Origin: Acidobacteriota bacterium
GTDB taxonomy: Bacteria; Acidobacteriota; Terriglobia; Bryobacterales; Bryobacteraceae
Assembly (NCBI GenBank): GCA_016201205.1
Contig: JACQDF010000280.1
Span: 1 to 37,233 of the forward strand
Length of the DNA: 37,233 nucleotides
Direction of reading: 5' to 3'
A program made the translations under genes and the position numbers. This document shows positions 26,563-34,853 of the stretch, one piece after another (position 1 is the stretch's first letter; each line of letters opens with the position of its first letter). Below the pieces are notes generated by a model. That model saw only the letters and a list, made by a program, of their open reading frames with translations, searched no databases and was not told the origin of the DNA.

Positions 26563-28716
26563 ATGTCGCCACTTTCGTCCTGCCTTGCTTTGGCGGTCGT
26601 GTGCGCGCCGCTGTTGGCGCAGAAGAAGCCGGTGACGCTGGACGCGCTCTCGCGCCAACCCGCTGCCTTTGGCGGCGCCCCCGTGGTCTGGTCTCCGGAC
26701 GGAAAGCGCTTCGTTTCCGCGCGCGGCGGCAAGCTGTCCGTCTATGATGTGGCGGCGCGCCAGCAGCGCGACGTGCTTTCCCTCAGCGCGCTGGCGGCGG
26801 CGGCCACCAAGGTTCAGCAGCCGGAGCCTTTCGGATGGGAGAACCGGCGTGTGCGCGAAGAGACGTACCAGTGGACGCCGGACAGTAAGGATCTCATCGT
26901 CTTGTCCGGCGGCGACATCTTTCTGGTGAAGCTGGACGCCGGCGGCTGGCTTCAGTTGACGGCCACCCCTTTTGCCGAGCGGGATGCGAAGCTCTCACCC
27001 GATGGAAAGAAGCTGGCGTACCGGCACGATCACAATCTCTATGTGATCGAGCCGGCAAGTCACAAAGTGATCGAGTTGACCCAGGACGGCTCGGCGACGC
27101 TGCTGAACGGCGAACTCGACTGGGTGTATCCGGAGGAATTGGAGCTGGGGACGGCCTTCTGGTGGTCGCCGGACTCGAAGTCGGTTGCATACTTGCAGCT
27201 TGATATCAGCCGCGAGCTGGTCCATCCGCACGTGGACATGTTGGGGCTGTTCGCGAAACCGGAGCCGCAGCGGTATCCGAAAGCAGGAACGCCGAACGCG
27301 GACATTCGCCTGGGCGTAGTGGCGGCGAGCGGTGGCCAGACGCGGTGGATGGATCTGGGCGAGATGCGCGACCGTCTGATCGCCCGCGTCTACTGGCTTC
27401 CCGACTCCGCCGGGCTGGCGGTGATGCGTCTGAACCGCGTGCAGAACCAGATGCACTTGCTCACAGCGCAGGCCGCCACCGGCGCGTCGAAGCTCATCCT
27501 CGAGGAACGGGATCCGTACTGGATCAATGTCCGGGACGATTTTGCGTGGCTGGCTGAGAAGCAACAGTTCCTGTGGGCGAGCGAGCGTGACGGCTACCGC
27601 CACCTTTATCTCCATGACCGGAACGGAAGGCAGGTCTCCCGGTTGACTCAGGGCGACTGGGAAGTGACCGGCCTGGCCCGCGTGGATGAGGCAGGGGAGC
27701 GGCTCTTCTTTCTTTCGACGGAGCAGAGCCCGCTCGAGCGCCACCTTTATTCGATGAGCCTCGGGGGCGGCGAGCGCCGCAAGCTCACCACGGAGCAAGG
27801 CACGCACACCGTGTCCATAAGCCCATCAGCCGAGTATTGGACAGACTCGTGGTCGAGCCTGAATGAACCATCGCGAACTGTGCTGCGGGATGCGGCCGGC
27901 AATCAGGTGGCCACGCTGCGGGAGCCGGATCGGAAGCCGCAGAAGGAGTATGACATTCTGCCGACCCGGATCGTAACGATGAAGGGAGCCGACGGGGCCC
28001 TGTTTTATGCGCGGCTGATCAAGCCGGCGGACTTTCAGACAGGCAGGAAGTATCCGGCGATCGTGATGATTTACGGAGGGCCGCACGGGCAGACGGTGCG
28101 CGACAGCTTCGCCGGCATCAGTTGGGACCAGGTGCTGGCGCATCGCGGCTTCGTGATCTGGCAAATGGACAACCGCGGCTCAGCCGGTCGCGGGCATCTG
28201 TGGGAAGCGAAGGTGCACCGGCGGTTTGGAAAGCAGGAGCTCGAGGACCAGAAGGAAGGCGTGAAGCATCTTGTCTCGATGGGCTTTGTGGATCCGCAGC
28301 GTATCGGGATCACGGGGTGGAGCTATGGCGGCTACATGACGCTGTACGCGATGCTGCATGCGCCGGAGGTGTTCCAGGCGGGCATATCGGGAGCGCCCGT
28401 TACGGATTGGCGGCACTACGACACCATCTACACGGAACGCTACCTGGGCCTGCCGGCGGAGAACGAGGAAGGCTATCGCCAGAGTTCGCCCGTTCACTTT
28501 GCGAAAAACCTCCGCGGCAGGCTGATGCTGGTGCACAACTTCGGAGATGACAACGTGCTCTACCAGCACAACATGCAGATGCAAGTGGCGCTGCAAAACG
28601 CGGGCAAGCACTATGAGCTGCTGGTGTACCCCCAGAAGTCGCACGGCGTGACCGGGCCGCTGTCGCGGCACATGCGGGAGGCGATGACGGAGTTTTTCGA
28701 GCGGGCGCTGAAGTAG
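26563..28716 (+). CDS. Secreted S9-family dipeptidyl peptidase (DPP IV-like)
   Basis: A 717-residue serine peptidase with a signal peptide (MSPLSSCLALAVVCAPLLAQ). ATG 26563 is chosen over 26557 because the -10-like box would place the transcript start there; neither has a ribosome site. An N-terminal beta-propeller (WSPDGKRFVSARGGK, YPEELELGTAFWWSPDSKSV) is followed by the alpha/beta-hydrolase domain. The catalytic triad is visible: serine 587 in GWSYGGYM, aspartate 662 in HNFGDDNVLY and histidine 694 in QKSHGV. The propeller segment with Tyr-Pro-Glu-Glu holds the glutamates that bind the substrate amino group in DPP IV. It removes N-terminal dipeptides, usually after proline, in the periplasm. 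Confidence 0.93.
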   Translation: MSPLSSCLALAVVCAPLLAQKKPVTLDALSRQPAAFGGAPVVWSPDGKRFVSARGGKLSVYDVAARQQRDVLSLSALAAAATKVQQPEPFGWENRRVREETYQWTPDSKDLIVLSGGDIFLVKLDAGGWLQLTATPFAERDAKLSPDGKKLAYRHDHNLYVIEPASHKVIELTQDGSATLLNGELDWVYPEELELGTAFWWSPDSKSVAYLQLDISRELVHPHVDMLGLFAKPEPQRYPKAGTPNADIRLGVVAASGGQTRWMDLGEMRDRLIARVYWLPDSAGLAVMRLNRVQNQMHLLTAQAATGASKLILEERDPYWINVRDDFAWLAEKQQFLWASERDGYRHLYLHDRNGRQVSRLTQGDWEVTGLARVDEAGERLFFLSTEQSPLERHLYSMSLGGGERRKLTTEQGTHTVSISPSAEYWTDSWSSLNEPSRTVLRDAAGNQVATLREPDRKPQKEYDILPTRIVTMKGADGALFYARLIKPADFQTGRKYPAIVMIYGGPHGQTVRDSFAGISWDQVLAHRGFVIWQMDNRGSAGRGHLWEAKVHRRFGKQELEDQKEGVKHLVSMGFVDPQRIGITGWSYGGYMTLYAMLHAPEVFQAGISGAPVTDWRHYDTIYTERYLGLPAENEEGYRQSSPVHFAKNLRGRLMLVHNFGDDNVLYQHNMQMQVALQNAGKHYELLVYPQKSHGVTGPLSRHMREAMTEFFERALK

Positions 28717-28721
28717 GATCT

Positions 28722-28747
28722 CTCGCAGCCGCGAATGGCTGCGCGAG
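28722..28747 (+). terminator. Imperfect hairpin after the dipeptidyl peptidase gene
   Basis: CTCGCAGCC pairs with GGCTGCGCGAG across a GCGAAT loop, a nine-pair stem with a two-base bulge, starting a few bases after the stop codon. No T-run follows, so intrinsic termination would be weak. Confidence 0.3.
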
Positions 28748-28769
28748 TCCCTGGAAGCCCATGTCACTG

Positions 28770-28778
28770 TGATATGCT
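28770..28778 (+). promoter_or_regulatory. Candidate extended -10 promoter of aroDE
   Basis: TGATATGCT has the TGn extension and a TATGCT box, 16 bases before the ATG at 28795. A poor -35 (CTGGAA, 28751-28756) is 16 bases upstream. It would give a leader of about ten bases. Confidence 0.35.
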
Positions 28779-28794
28779 GTTTCGACGCTAGCCG

Positions 28795-30303
28795 ATGCCA
28801 CATCGAATCGCGCTGCCCAAGATCTGCATCGCGATTGGAGTCTCAACCGTGGACCAACTGCTGGCGCACGCCCGGCACGAAGCCGATGCCGGCGAAACGT
28901 TTCTGGAATTCCGCCTCGACTATCTGCCGCAGCCGGATCATGGCGTCAAGGCCATCCGCGATTTCCTCCAGCGTTACCCACAATGCACCGTGCTGGCTAC
29001 CTGCCGCCGCCACCAGAACCATGGCAAGTTCAACGGCAGCATCGAAGAGCAGATCGGAATGCTGGAAGCAGCGCTGGACTCCGGCGCCAGGGCGGTGGAT
29101 ATCGAGATAGAGAGCGCGGAGATCGCGGCCCCGCGGCTGGATGCTTTGCGCGGCCGTTCCTGGCTGATCCTCTCTTATCACAATTACGGCGGAACCCCGT
29201 CGCTCGACGCCGTGCTGCGGCGGATGATGCGCGTTCCGGCCGATGCATACAAGCTGGTGAGCACGGCGCGCAAGCCTTCAGACAACTACCGCGTCTTGTC
29301 GCTCGCCAGGACACACCCGCGCAGCCCGCTGGTTCTGCTGGCGATGGGCGAAGTGGGCTTTCCCACACGCGTGCTGTCGACCGCGAGCGGAGGGTTATAC
29401 ACTTACGCGGCGCCGTCTTCGGCGGAGGGCACTGCCGCCGGCCAGGTGTCGGCGAGGATGCTTCGCAACCTGTACCGGGTGGAAAAATTCTCCAAGTCGG
29501 CGAAAGTGTACGGCGTGATCGCCGACCCGGTTCGGCATTCGATCTCTCCGGCCGTCCACAACCGGGCGTTTCAATCGCGCCGCATTGACAGTGTGTATCT
29601 GCCCTTCCTCGTGCACCCGCCGCAACTGAAAGACTTTTTCCTGCTGGCCGAAAAGCTCCCGATTGCCGGCTTCAGCGTGACCATTCCGCACAAGCAGAAG
29701 ATCCTGCGCTACCTCGACATCGTCGATCCGCTGGCGCGGCGCATCGGCGCGGTGAACACGGTCTGGCGCAAGGCAGGCAGGTGGCGCGGCGTGAACACGG
29801 ATGTGCAAGGCGTGACCGGGCCGCTGTCCAGGAAGATCCGGCTGGCCAAAGCCAGCGTGCTGGTGGTGGGCAACGGCGGGGCGGCCCGCGGGGCTGCGTT
29901 CGCGCTCGCCGACGCCGGAGCCAGGGTGTCCATCGTGGGGCGGAATCCGGATCGCGTCCGCGCCCTGGCCAAAGCCTGCAATGCCGAGGCCTTGCTGCGC
30001 GAGCAGCTCGAATCGCGCTCCTTCGACGCCGTCATCCACGCCACTCCTCTCGGTATGTGGCCGCACACCGGCGAATGTTTTTTTGAAGACCGCATTCCGG
30101 CTGAGATCGTATTTGACCTGGTCTATAACCCTTTCGAAACGTTGCTGCTGGCGCGCGCCGCCTCACAGAGAAAGATCGCCGTCTGTGGAATGGAGATGTT
30201 CCTCGAGCAGGCTGCGCTGCAATTTGAGACGTGGACGGGGGAATCGGCCCCGCGCGCGGCAATGGAAAAGGCCGCCCACGAAGCGCTCGGCCAGCACGTT
30301 TAG
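28795..30303 (+). CDS. aroDE: Fused type I 3-dehydroquinate dehydratase / shikimate 5-dehydrogenase
   Basis: A 502-residue fusion of the third and fourth steps of the shikimate pathway. The AroD half (1-225) is a TIM barrel with the substrate-binding EFRLDY, the general base H129 in LSYHNYGG and the Schiff-base lysine K153 in AYKLVSTA. The AroE half (from about 238) starts VYGVIADPVRHSISPAVHNR, has the catalytic lysine in TIPHKQK, an NTVW loop and the nucleotide-binding VVGNGGAARGAAFALADAGA. Bifunctional AroDE is known from plants and some bacteria such as Chlamydia. The stop overlaps the glgB stop by three bases (30300-30303). No other shikimate gene is in the window. Confidence 0.95.
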   Translation: MPHRIALPKICIAIGVSTVDQLLAHARHEADAGETFLEFRLDYLPQPDHGVKAIRDFLQRYPQCTVLATCRRHQNHGKFNGSIEEQIGMLEAALDSGARAVDIEIESAEIAAPRLDALRGRSWLILSYHNYGGTPSLDAVLRRMMRVPADAYKLVSTARKPSDNYRVLSLARTHPRSPLVLLAMGEVGFPTRVLSTASGGLYTYAAPSSAEGTAAGQVSARMLRNLYRVEKFSKSAKVYGVIADPVRHSISPAVHNRAFQSRRIDSVYLPFLVHPPQLKDFFLLAEKLPIAGFSVTIPHKQKILRYLDIVDPLARRIGAVNTVWRKAGRWRGVNTDVQGVTGPLSRKIRLAKASVLVVGNGGAARGAAFALADAGARVSIVGRNPDRVRALAKACNAEALLREQLESRSFDAVIHATPLGMWPHTGECFFEDRIPAEIVFDLVYNPFETLLLARAASQRKIAVCGMEMFLEQAALQFETWTGESAPRAAMEKAAHEALGQHV

Positions 30304-32501
30304 CCGGCCTGCGTTTTCATATCCCGCTCCGCCTCCGGCTTGAAGATCAGCACGCCGAGCGGCGGCAGCGTGATCCGGAGACTGGCCTGCCGGCCGTGAA
30401 AAGAAACCGGCTCTGCAATCACACACCCTCCGTTGCCCATGTTCGAGCCCCCAAAGCGCTCCGCGTCGGAGTTGAAGATCTCTTCATAGCGCCCTGCCCT
30501 GGGCACGCCGACCCGGTAGTCATGCCGTGGGACCGGGGTGAAATTGCAGACAAACAACAGAAAGTCGCGGCGGTCCCGCGCATAGCGCAGGAAGGAAATC
30601 ACCGAATGATCGACATCGGAGAAATCGATCCACTCGAATCCTTCCCATTCAAAATCGACTTCGTACAGCGCTGGCTCGGACTGGTACAGGCGGTTCAGCT
30701 CCCGGACCGTGGATTGCAACCCGCGGTGATAAGAGAACCCCAGCAGTTCCCAGCGCACGCCGGCTTTCTCGCTCCACTCTTCGTATTGGCCGATCTCCTG
30801 CCCCATGAACAGCAGCTTCTTGCCGGGATGGCCGAACATATAAGAAAAAAAAGCCCGGGCGTTCGCAAACCGCTGCCATTCGTCCCCAGGCATTTTCGAA
30901 AGCAACGACTTCTTCAGGTGCACCACTTCATCGTGCGAGATCGGCAGCAGAAAATTCTCGGTAAAGGCATAGAGCATGCTGAACGTGATGTCGTTGTGAT
31001 GGAACTTGCGGTGGACCGGATCCTGGGAGAAGTAGCGCAGCATGTCGTGCATCCAGCCCATGTTCCATTTCATCGTGAAGCCGAGGCCTCCCAGATAGAC
31101 GGGACGGCAAACGCCGGGAAACGAGGTGGATTCTTCGGCGATGGTGACGGCGCCGGCCTCCTGGTGCGCCAGCTCGTTAAACCGGCGCAGGAAATCGAGC
31201 GCTTCGAGATTCTCGCGACCGCCGTGCGCGTTGGGAATCCACTCGCCGTGCTGGCGCGAATAGTCGAGGTAGGTCATGCTGGCCACGGCATCCACGCGCA
31301 GCCCGTCGATGTGATAGTGCCGGAGCCACCAAAGAGCGTTCGAGAGCAGGAACGCGCGCACCTCATGGCGTCCGTAATTAAAAATCAGGGTGCCCCAATC
31401 GCGCTGCTCGCCCCGCCGCGGATCCTGGTGCTCGTAGAGAGCGGTGCCGTCAAAGCGAGCCAATCCATGGGCGTCGCGCGGGAAGTGCGCCGGCACCCAA
31501 TCGAGGATGATGCCGATCCCCGCCTGGTGGCAGCGGTCCACGAAGTACATGAAGTCTTCCGGAGATCCGAACCGGGCAGTAGGCGCGTAGTAGCCGGTGA
31601 CCTGATAGCCCCAGGACCCCGAGAACGGGTGCTCCATCACCGGCAGGAGCTCGAGGTGCGTGAAGCCCATCTTGCTGGCGTAGGGGACCAGCACGTCCGC
31701 CAGCTCGCGGTAGTTGAGCAAGCGGCCCTTCTCTCCGTGCAGCCACGATTCCAGATGAACTTCGTAGATCGAGAGAGGCTTCTTGAGCAATTCGGTTTTC
31801 GCCCGCTCTTCCATCCATGCCTGGTCGCGCCATTCATGTTGCGGGACGCCCCAGACGAGGGAGGCCTGGTTGGGCGGCGTCTCGGTCGAGAACGCGTACG
31901 GATCCGCTTTGAGCTGCCGGAATCCGTTCTGCCAGGTGACGGCGTACTTGTAGGCGGCCCCGCGAGCAACGCCGGGAAGGAAAATCTCCCAGATGCCGCC
32001 GTCGCGCAGGCGCATGGGGTGCATGCACGGGTTCCAGGAGTTGAAATCGCCGGCCACGCTGACCGCTTGAGCGCTCGGCGCCCACACCGCGAACCGGACG
32101 CCCTCGACGTCCTCGCACCGGGAGAAGTGTGCACCGAGCGTCCGCCAGGCTTCCGAATGCGTGCCCTCCGCGTGCAGATGAATTTCGTAGCCGGTGAGCA
32201 GGGGTTCGAAACTGTAGGGGTCCTCGATGTCAACCGGGCCGGCAGCCGGGTAGTGCGCGCGGAGACGGTAGCGGCGCCGGATGCCGTCGAGCGAAGCGAC
32301 AAACAAGCCTTCCTCGTGGCGGCGCTCCATCGGAACTGTATCTCCGTCGACCAGGACAGCGGCGTCCTCCGCGCGTGGCAGCAAAGCGCGCACTTCCCAC
32401 CGCGCCGGTTCGCCTTCCGCGTGGACCGCGTGCGGGCCCAGCACGCGGAATGGATCGCCGTGATGGCCATGAACCAGGGCTTCGATTTCGGCGGGCGTCA
32501 C
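30300..32501 (-). CDS. glgB: 1,4-alpha-glucan branching enzyme
   Basis: GlgB makes alpha-1,6 branches in glycogen. GTG 32501 gives MTPAEIEALVHGHHGDPFRV, the normal N-terminus, and 733 residues. The frame is open to 32534 but that would overlap the adenosine deaminase start. An N-terminal carbohydrate-binding module, the CBM48 domain (FAVWAPSAQAVSVAGDFNSW), and a GH13 barrel follow. Catalytic signatures are DGLRVDAVASM with the nucleophile aspartate, VTIAEESTSFPGV with the acid glutamate and PISHDEVVHLKKS. It stands alone without other glycogen genes here. The start lacks a ribosome site, and a CATAAT box ends seven bases upstream. Confidence 0.95.
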   Translation of the reverse strand: MTPAEIEALVHGHHGDPFRVLGPHAVHAEGEPARWEVRALLPRAEDAAVLVDGDTVPMERRHEEGLFVASLDGIRRRYRLRAHYPAAGPVDIEDPYSFEPLLTGYEIHLHAEGTHSEAWRTLGAHFSRCEDVEGVRFAVWAPSAQAVSVAGDFNSWNPCMHPMRLRDGGIWEIFLPGVARGAAYKYAVTWQNGFRQLKADPYAFSTETPPNQASLVWGVPQHEWRDQAWMEERAKTELLKKPLSIYEVHLESWLHGEKGRLLNYRELADVLVPYASKMGFTHLELLPVMEHPFSGSWGYQVTGYYAPTARFGSPEDFMYFVDRCHQAGIGIILDWVPAHFPRDAHGLARFDGTALYEHQDPRRGEQRDWGTLIFNYGRHEVRAFLLSNALWWLRHYHIDGLRVDAVASMTYLDYSRQHGEWIPNAHGGRENLEALDFLRRFNELAHQEAGAVTIAEESTSFPGVCRPVYLGGLGFTMKWNMGWMHDMLRYFSQDPVHRKFHHNDITFSMLYAFTENFLLPISHDEVVHLKKSLLSKMPGDEWQRFANARAFFSYMFGHPGKKLLFMGQEIGQYEEWSEKAGVRWELLGFSYHRGLQSTVRELNRLYQSEPALYEVDFEWEGFEWIDFSDVDHSVISFLRYARDRRDFLLFVCNFTPVPRHDYRVGVPRAGRYEEIFNSDAERFGGSNMGNGGCVIAEPVSFHGRQASLRITLPPLGVLIFKPEAERDMKTQAG

Positions 32502-32507
32502 CAAGGC

Positions 32508-32514
32508 TATTATG
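32508..32514. promoter_or_regulatory. Overlapping -10 boxes shared by glgB and the adenosine deaminase gene
   Basis: TATTATG carries TATTAT on the plus strand (32508-32513) and CATAAT on the minus strand (32514-32509), each 5 of 6 to the -10 consensus. The plus box ends seven bases before ATG 32521 and the minus box seven bases before GTG 32501. The layout mirrors that at 26547-26556. Confidence 0.45.
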
Positions 32515-32520
32515 GCAGCA

Positions 32521-33456
32521 ATGCGCGAGCTCATTCACCAACTGCCGAAAGCGGAGCTGCACGTCCATCTGGAAGGCGCCGTCGAGCCGGAGACGCTCCG
32601 CGAAATCGCTCCACTGCTCACCGGGGAAGAGATCCGCGCGCGGTATTCTTACGAAGACTTTGGGCAGTTCTTGACGAACTTCGGCTGGGTGGCGAGCCAC
32701 TTGCGCGAGCCGGCTCACTATGCGATCGCCACCCGCCGGCTGCTCGAGCGGCTGCAAGCGCAGAACGTTCGCTATGCGGAGATTACGCTGTCGGCGGGCG
32801 TCGTGTTGTGGAAAGGGCAGGATCTTGCCTCCGTGCATGAGGCCGTGCGGCAGGCGGCCAAAGAGAGCCCCATCGAGGTCTGGTGGATCTGGGACGCAGT
32901 CCGGCAGTGGGGTGGCGACGCGGCCCAACGCGTCGCCGAGATGGCCACCGAACGCGCCACCGATGGCGTGATCGCTTTCGGGCTGGGCGGCGATGAAGCG
33001 CAGGGTCCGGCAAAGCAGTTCCGCAAGGTGTTCGCCTTCGCGAAAAAGCGCGGATTGCGTCTGGTGTGTCACGCCGGTGAAATGCTGGGGGCCGAGTCGG
33101 TGTGGCAGGCGCTCGAGGCCGGCGCCGAACGCATCGGCCATGGCATCGGAGCGATCGAAGACAGCAGGCTGGTGCGCTATATGGCCGGCGCCAGCGTGCC
33201 GCTCGAGATTTGCATCACCAGCAACTTCAAGACCGGGGCCGCCCGCAAGTGGGGCGAATATCCGCTCCGGCGGCTGCTGGACGCCGGCGTGCCGGTGATT
33301 CTGAATACCGACGACCCGGCGATGTTTCAGACTTCGCTCGAAGCGGAGTACGAGCGTGCCTGGCGGGAGTTCGGCGTGGCCGAGGACAAACTGCGCGCGA
33401 TCGCACAGAACGGCTTCCGCTGCGCCTTCGGCTGGAATCGCGCTGTCCCGGCGTGA
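32521..33456 (+). CDS. add: Adenosine deaminase family protein
   Basis: A 311-residue zinc enzyme of the adenosine/adenine deaminase family. From ATG 32521 the zinc histidines are H14 and H16 in ELHVHLEGA; the next landmarks are LVCHAGEMLG, ERIGHGIGAIEDS and the metal-binding NTDDPAMFQTSL. ATG 32512 is the alternative start: it has an AAGG five bases upstream, but it overlaps the TATTAT box. It converts adenosine to inosine or a related 6-amino purine or its analogue; the family also holds aminodeoxyfutalosine deaminases of menaquinone synthesis, which cannot be told apart here. The two secreted paralogues follow 14 bases downstream on the same strand. Confidence 0.88.
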   Translation: MRELIHQLPKAELHVHLEGAVEPETLREIAPLLTGEEIRARYSYEDFGQFLTNFGWVASHLREPAHYAIATRRLLERLQAQNVRYAEITLSAGVVLWKGQDLASVHEAVRQAAKESPIEVWWIWDAVRQWGGDAAQRVAEMATERATDGVIAFGLGGDEAQGPAKQFRKVFAFAKKRGLRLVCHAGEMLGAESVWQALEAGAERIGHGIGAIEDSRLVRYMAGASVPLEICITSNFKTGAARKWGEYPLRRLLDAGVPVILNTDDPAMFQTSLEAEYERAWREFGVAEDKLRAIAQNGFRCAFGWNRAVPA

Positions 33457-33470
33457 GAGGATCAAGATAT

Positions 33471-34853
33471 ATGCTTGCTGCGCTCCTGTTGACCGCGTCG
33501 CTGGCCGATTGGGTTCCGGCGCGCTGGCCGGCGAATGATCCTGCCAGTCTCGATCTCTTGCAGGGAACACCGGTGAATTGCCTGTTGCTGGAACAGAAGC
33601 TCTGGTCGGGCGCGTTTGTGAAGAAGGCACGGGAGAAAAACGTAACCGTGCTGGGCGTGCTGAGGCCCGGCGGCGGCGCCGCGCGGGCCGTCGGAACCGC
33701 CAGGGAGCAGGGTCTCGCCGGTATTGTGCTCGAGGGCGATTTCCCCGAGGAAGAGGCGGAAGCTTCGCGGCAGGCGGCAGTCACAGTCGAGCTGGCGCTG
33801 GTCGAGCTTCCCTCCAGGCGCGGGATTCGCTTCCACGGCAATGCGCCTGTTCTCGGCACGTACCAGGGTTTGTGGCCCGGCATCCGTCCGACCGACGACA
33901 AGGGTAAGGCGCACGCCATGCCGAGCGGCGCTCCGTGGATCGATACCAACGCCGGTTTTTTGCGCTACGCGCGGGCGATGCATGGCGGCGGGTTCTGGGT
34001 GGCGAATCTCCCCCCCACCGGGCAGATTCTTCCGTTGGAACGATATTTCCAGGCCATCGCCGATGCGGCCATGCTCGGCGGCCGATGGGTGGTGGCGCTC
34101 GATGAGGATTTCGCCAGCCGGCTGATCGAGCGCGAGCCGGCCGCCGTCCGCGATTGGAAGCGGATCGCGCGTCATCTCCAGTTTTACGAAGAATACAAGG
34201 AAGCGCGCCGCATGCCGCCATATGGCCAGATGGCGGTCGTGCAGGACGCTTCGAGCGGCGCGCTTCTTTCCGGCAGCGTCCTTGACATGATCACCGTGAA
34301 GCATACCCCCGTGCGCCCGGTGCCCGGCGTGCGGTTGAGCCAGGATGCGCTCGGCAGGGCGACGATGGCCGTCAACGTGGATCCGGAGGCGCTCTCACCG
34401 CAACAGAAGGAGGCGCTGCGCGGCTTTACGCGCTCGGGGGGAACTGTGCTCAACGGGCCTCCGGGCTGGAAAATGCCCGCCACCAGCAAGGACAATCTCA
34501 CCGTCGATGAGGATGCCGTCGAGAAGCTCGATCAGATCTGGAAAGAGATGAACACGATGATCGGGCGCAGGAACCTGGGCGTGCGGCTGTTCAACGTCTC
34601 GAGCATGCTCTCTTACCTCCAGGCTTCGCCGGATGGCGGCAGCGCGCTGCTGCACCTGGTGAACTACTCGGGCTATCCGGTGGAAAACGTCACCGCGCAC
34701 GTTCTTGGCAAGTACAGCAAGGCCTGGCTGGTGACGCCGGAAGGCGGCAGGAAAGCGATCGAGCCGTACAGCGTCGAGGAAGGCGCGGGCACCGGGCTGG
34801 ATCTGGACCTGGTGCCGGCGTGCGCGATGGTTCTGATGGAGGCGGCCCGCTGA
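33471..34853 (+). CDS. Secreted protein of unknown function, paralogue 1
   Basis: A 460-residue protein with a short, possibly exported N-terminus (MLAALLLTASLADWVPARWP) and a GAGAGG ribosome site ten bases before the ATG. I do not recognise the family. Residues 15-230 alternate helices and strands like a barrel (SLDLLQGTPVNCLLLEQKLW, RRGIRFHGNAPVLGTYQGLW, WIDTNAGFLRYARAMHGGGF, GGRWVVALDEDFASRLIERE). Residues ~255-350 look like a Rossmann-type domain (MAVVQDASSGALLSGSVLDM, SPQQKEALRGFTRSGGTVLN). The end looks like a small beta-sandwich (GSALLHLVNYSGYPVENVTA). Barrel, Rossmann and beta-sandwich in that order recalls beta-galactosidase-type glycosidases, which is inference only. It is co-transcribed with paralogue 2. 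Confidence 0.8.
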   Translation: MLAALLLTASLADWVPARWPANDPASLDLLQGTPVNCLLLEQKLWSGAFVKKAREKNVTVLGVLRPGGGAARAVGTAREQGLAGIVLEGDFPEEEAEASRQAAVTVELALVELPSRRGIRFHGNAPVLGTYQGLWPGIRPTDDKGKAHAMPSGAPWIDTNAGFLRYARAMHGGGFWVANLPPTGQILPLERYFQAIADAAMLGGRWVVALDEDFASRLIEREPAAVRDWKRIARHLQFYEEYKEARRMPPYGQMAVVQDASSGALLSGSVLDMITVKHTPVRPVPGVRLSQDALGRATMAVNVDPEALSPQQKEALRGFTRSGGTVLNGPPGWKMPATSKDNLTVDEDAVEKLDQIWKEMNTMIGRRNLGVRLFNVSSMLSYLQASPDGGSALLHLVNYSGYPVENVTAHVLGKYSKAWLVTPEGGRKAIEPYSVEEGAGTGLDLDLVPACAMVLMEAAR

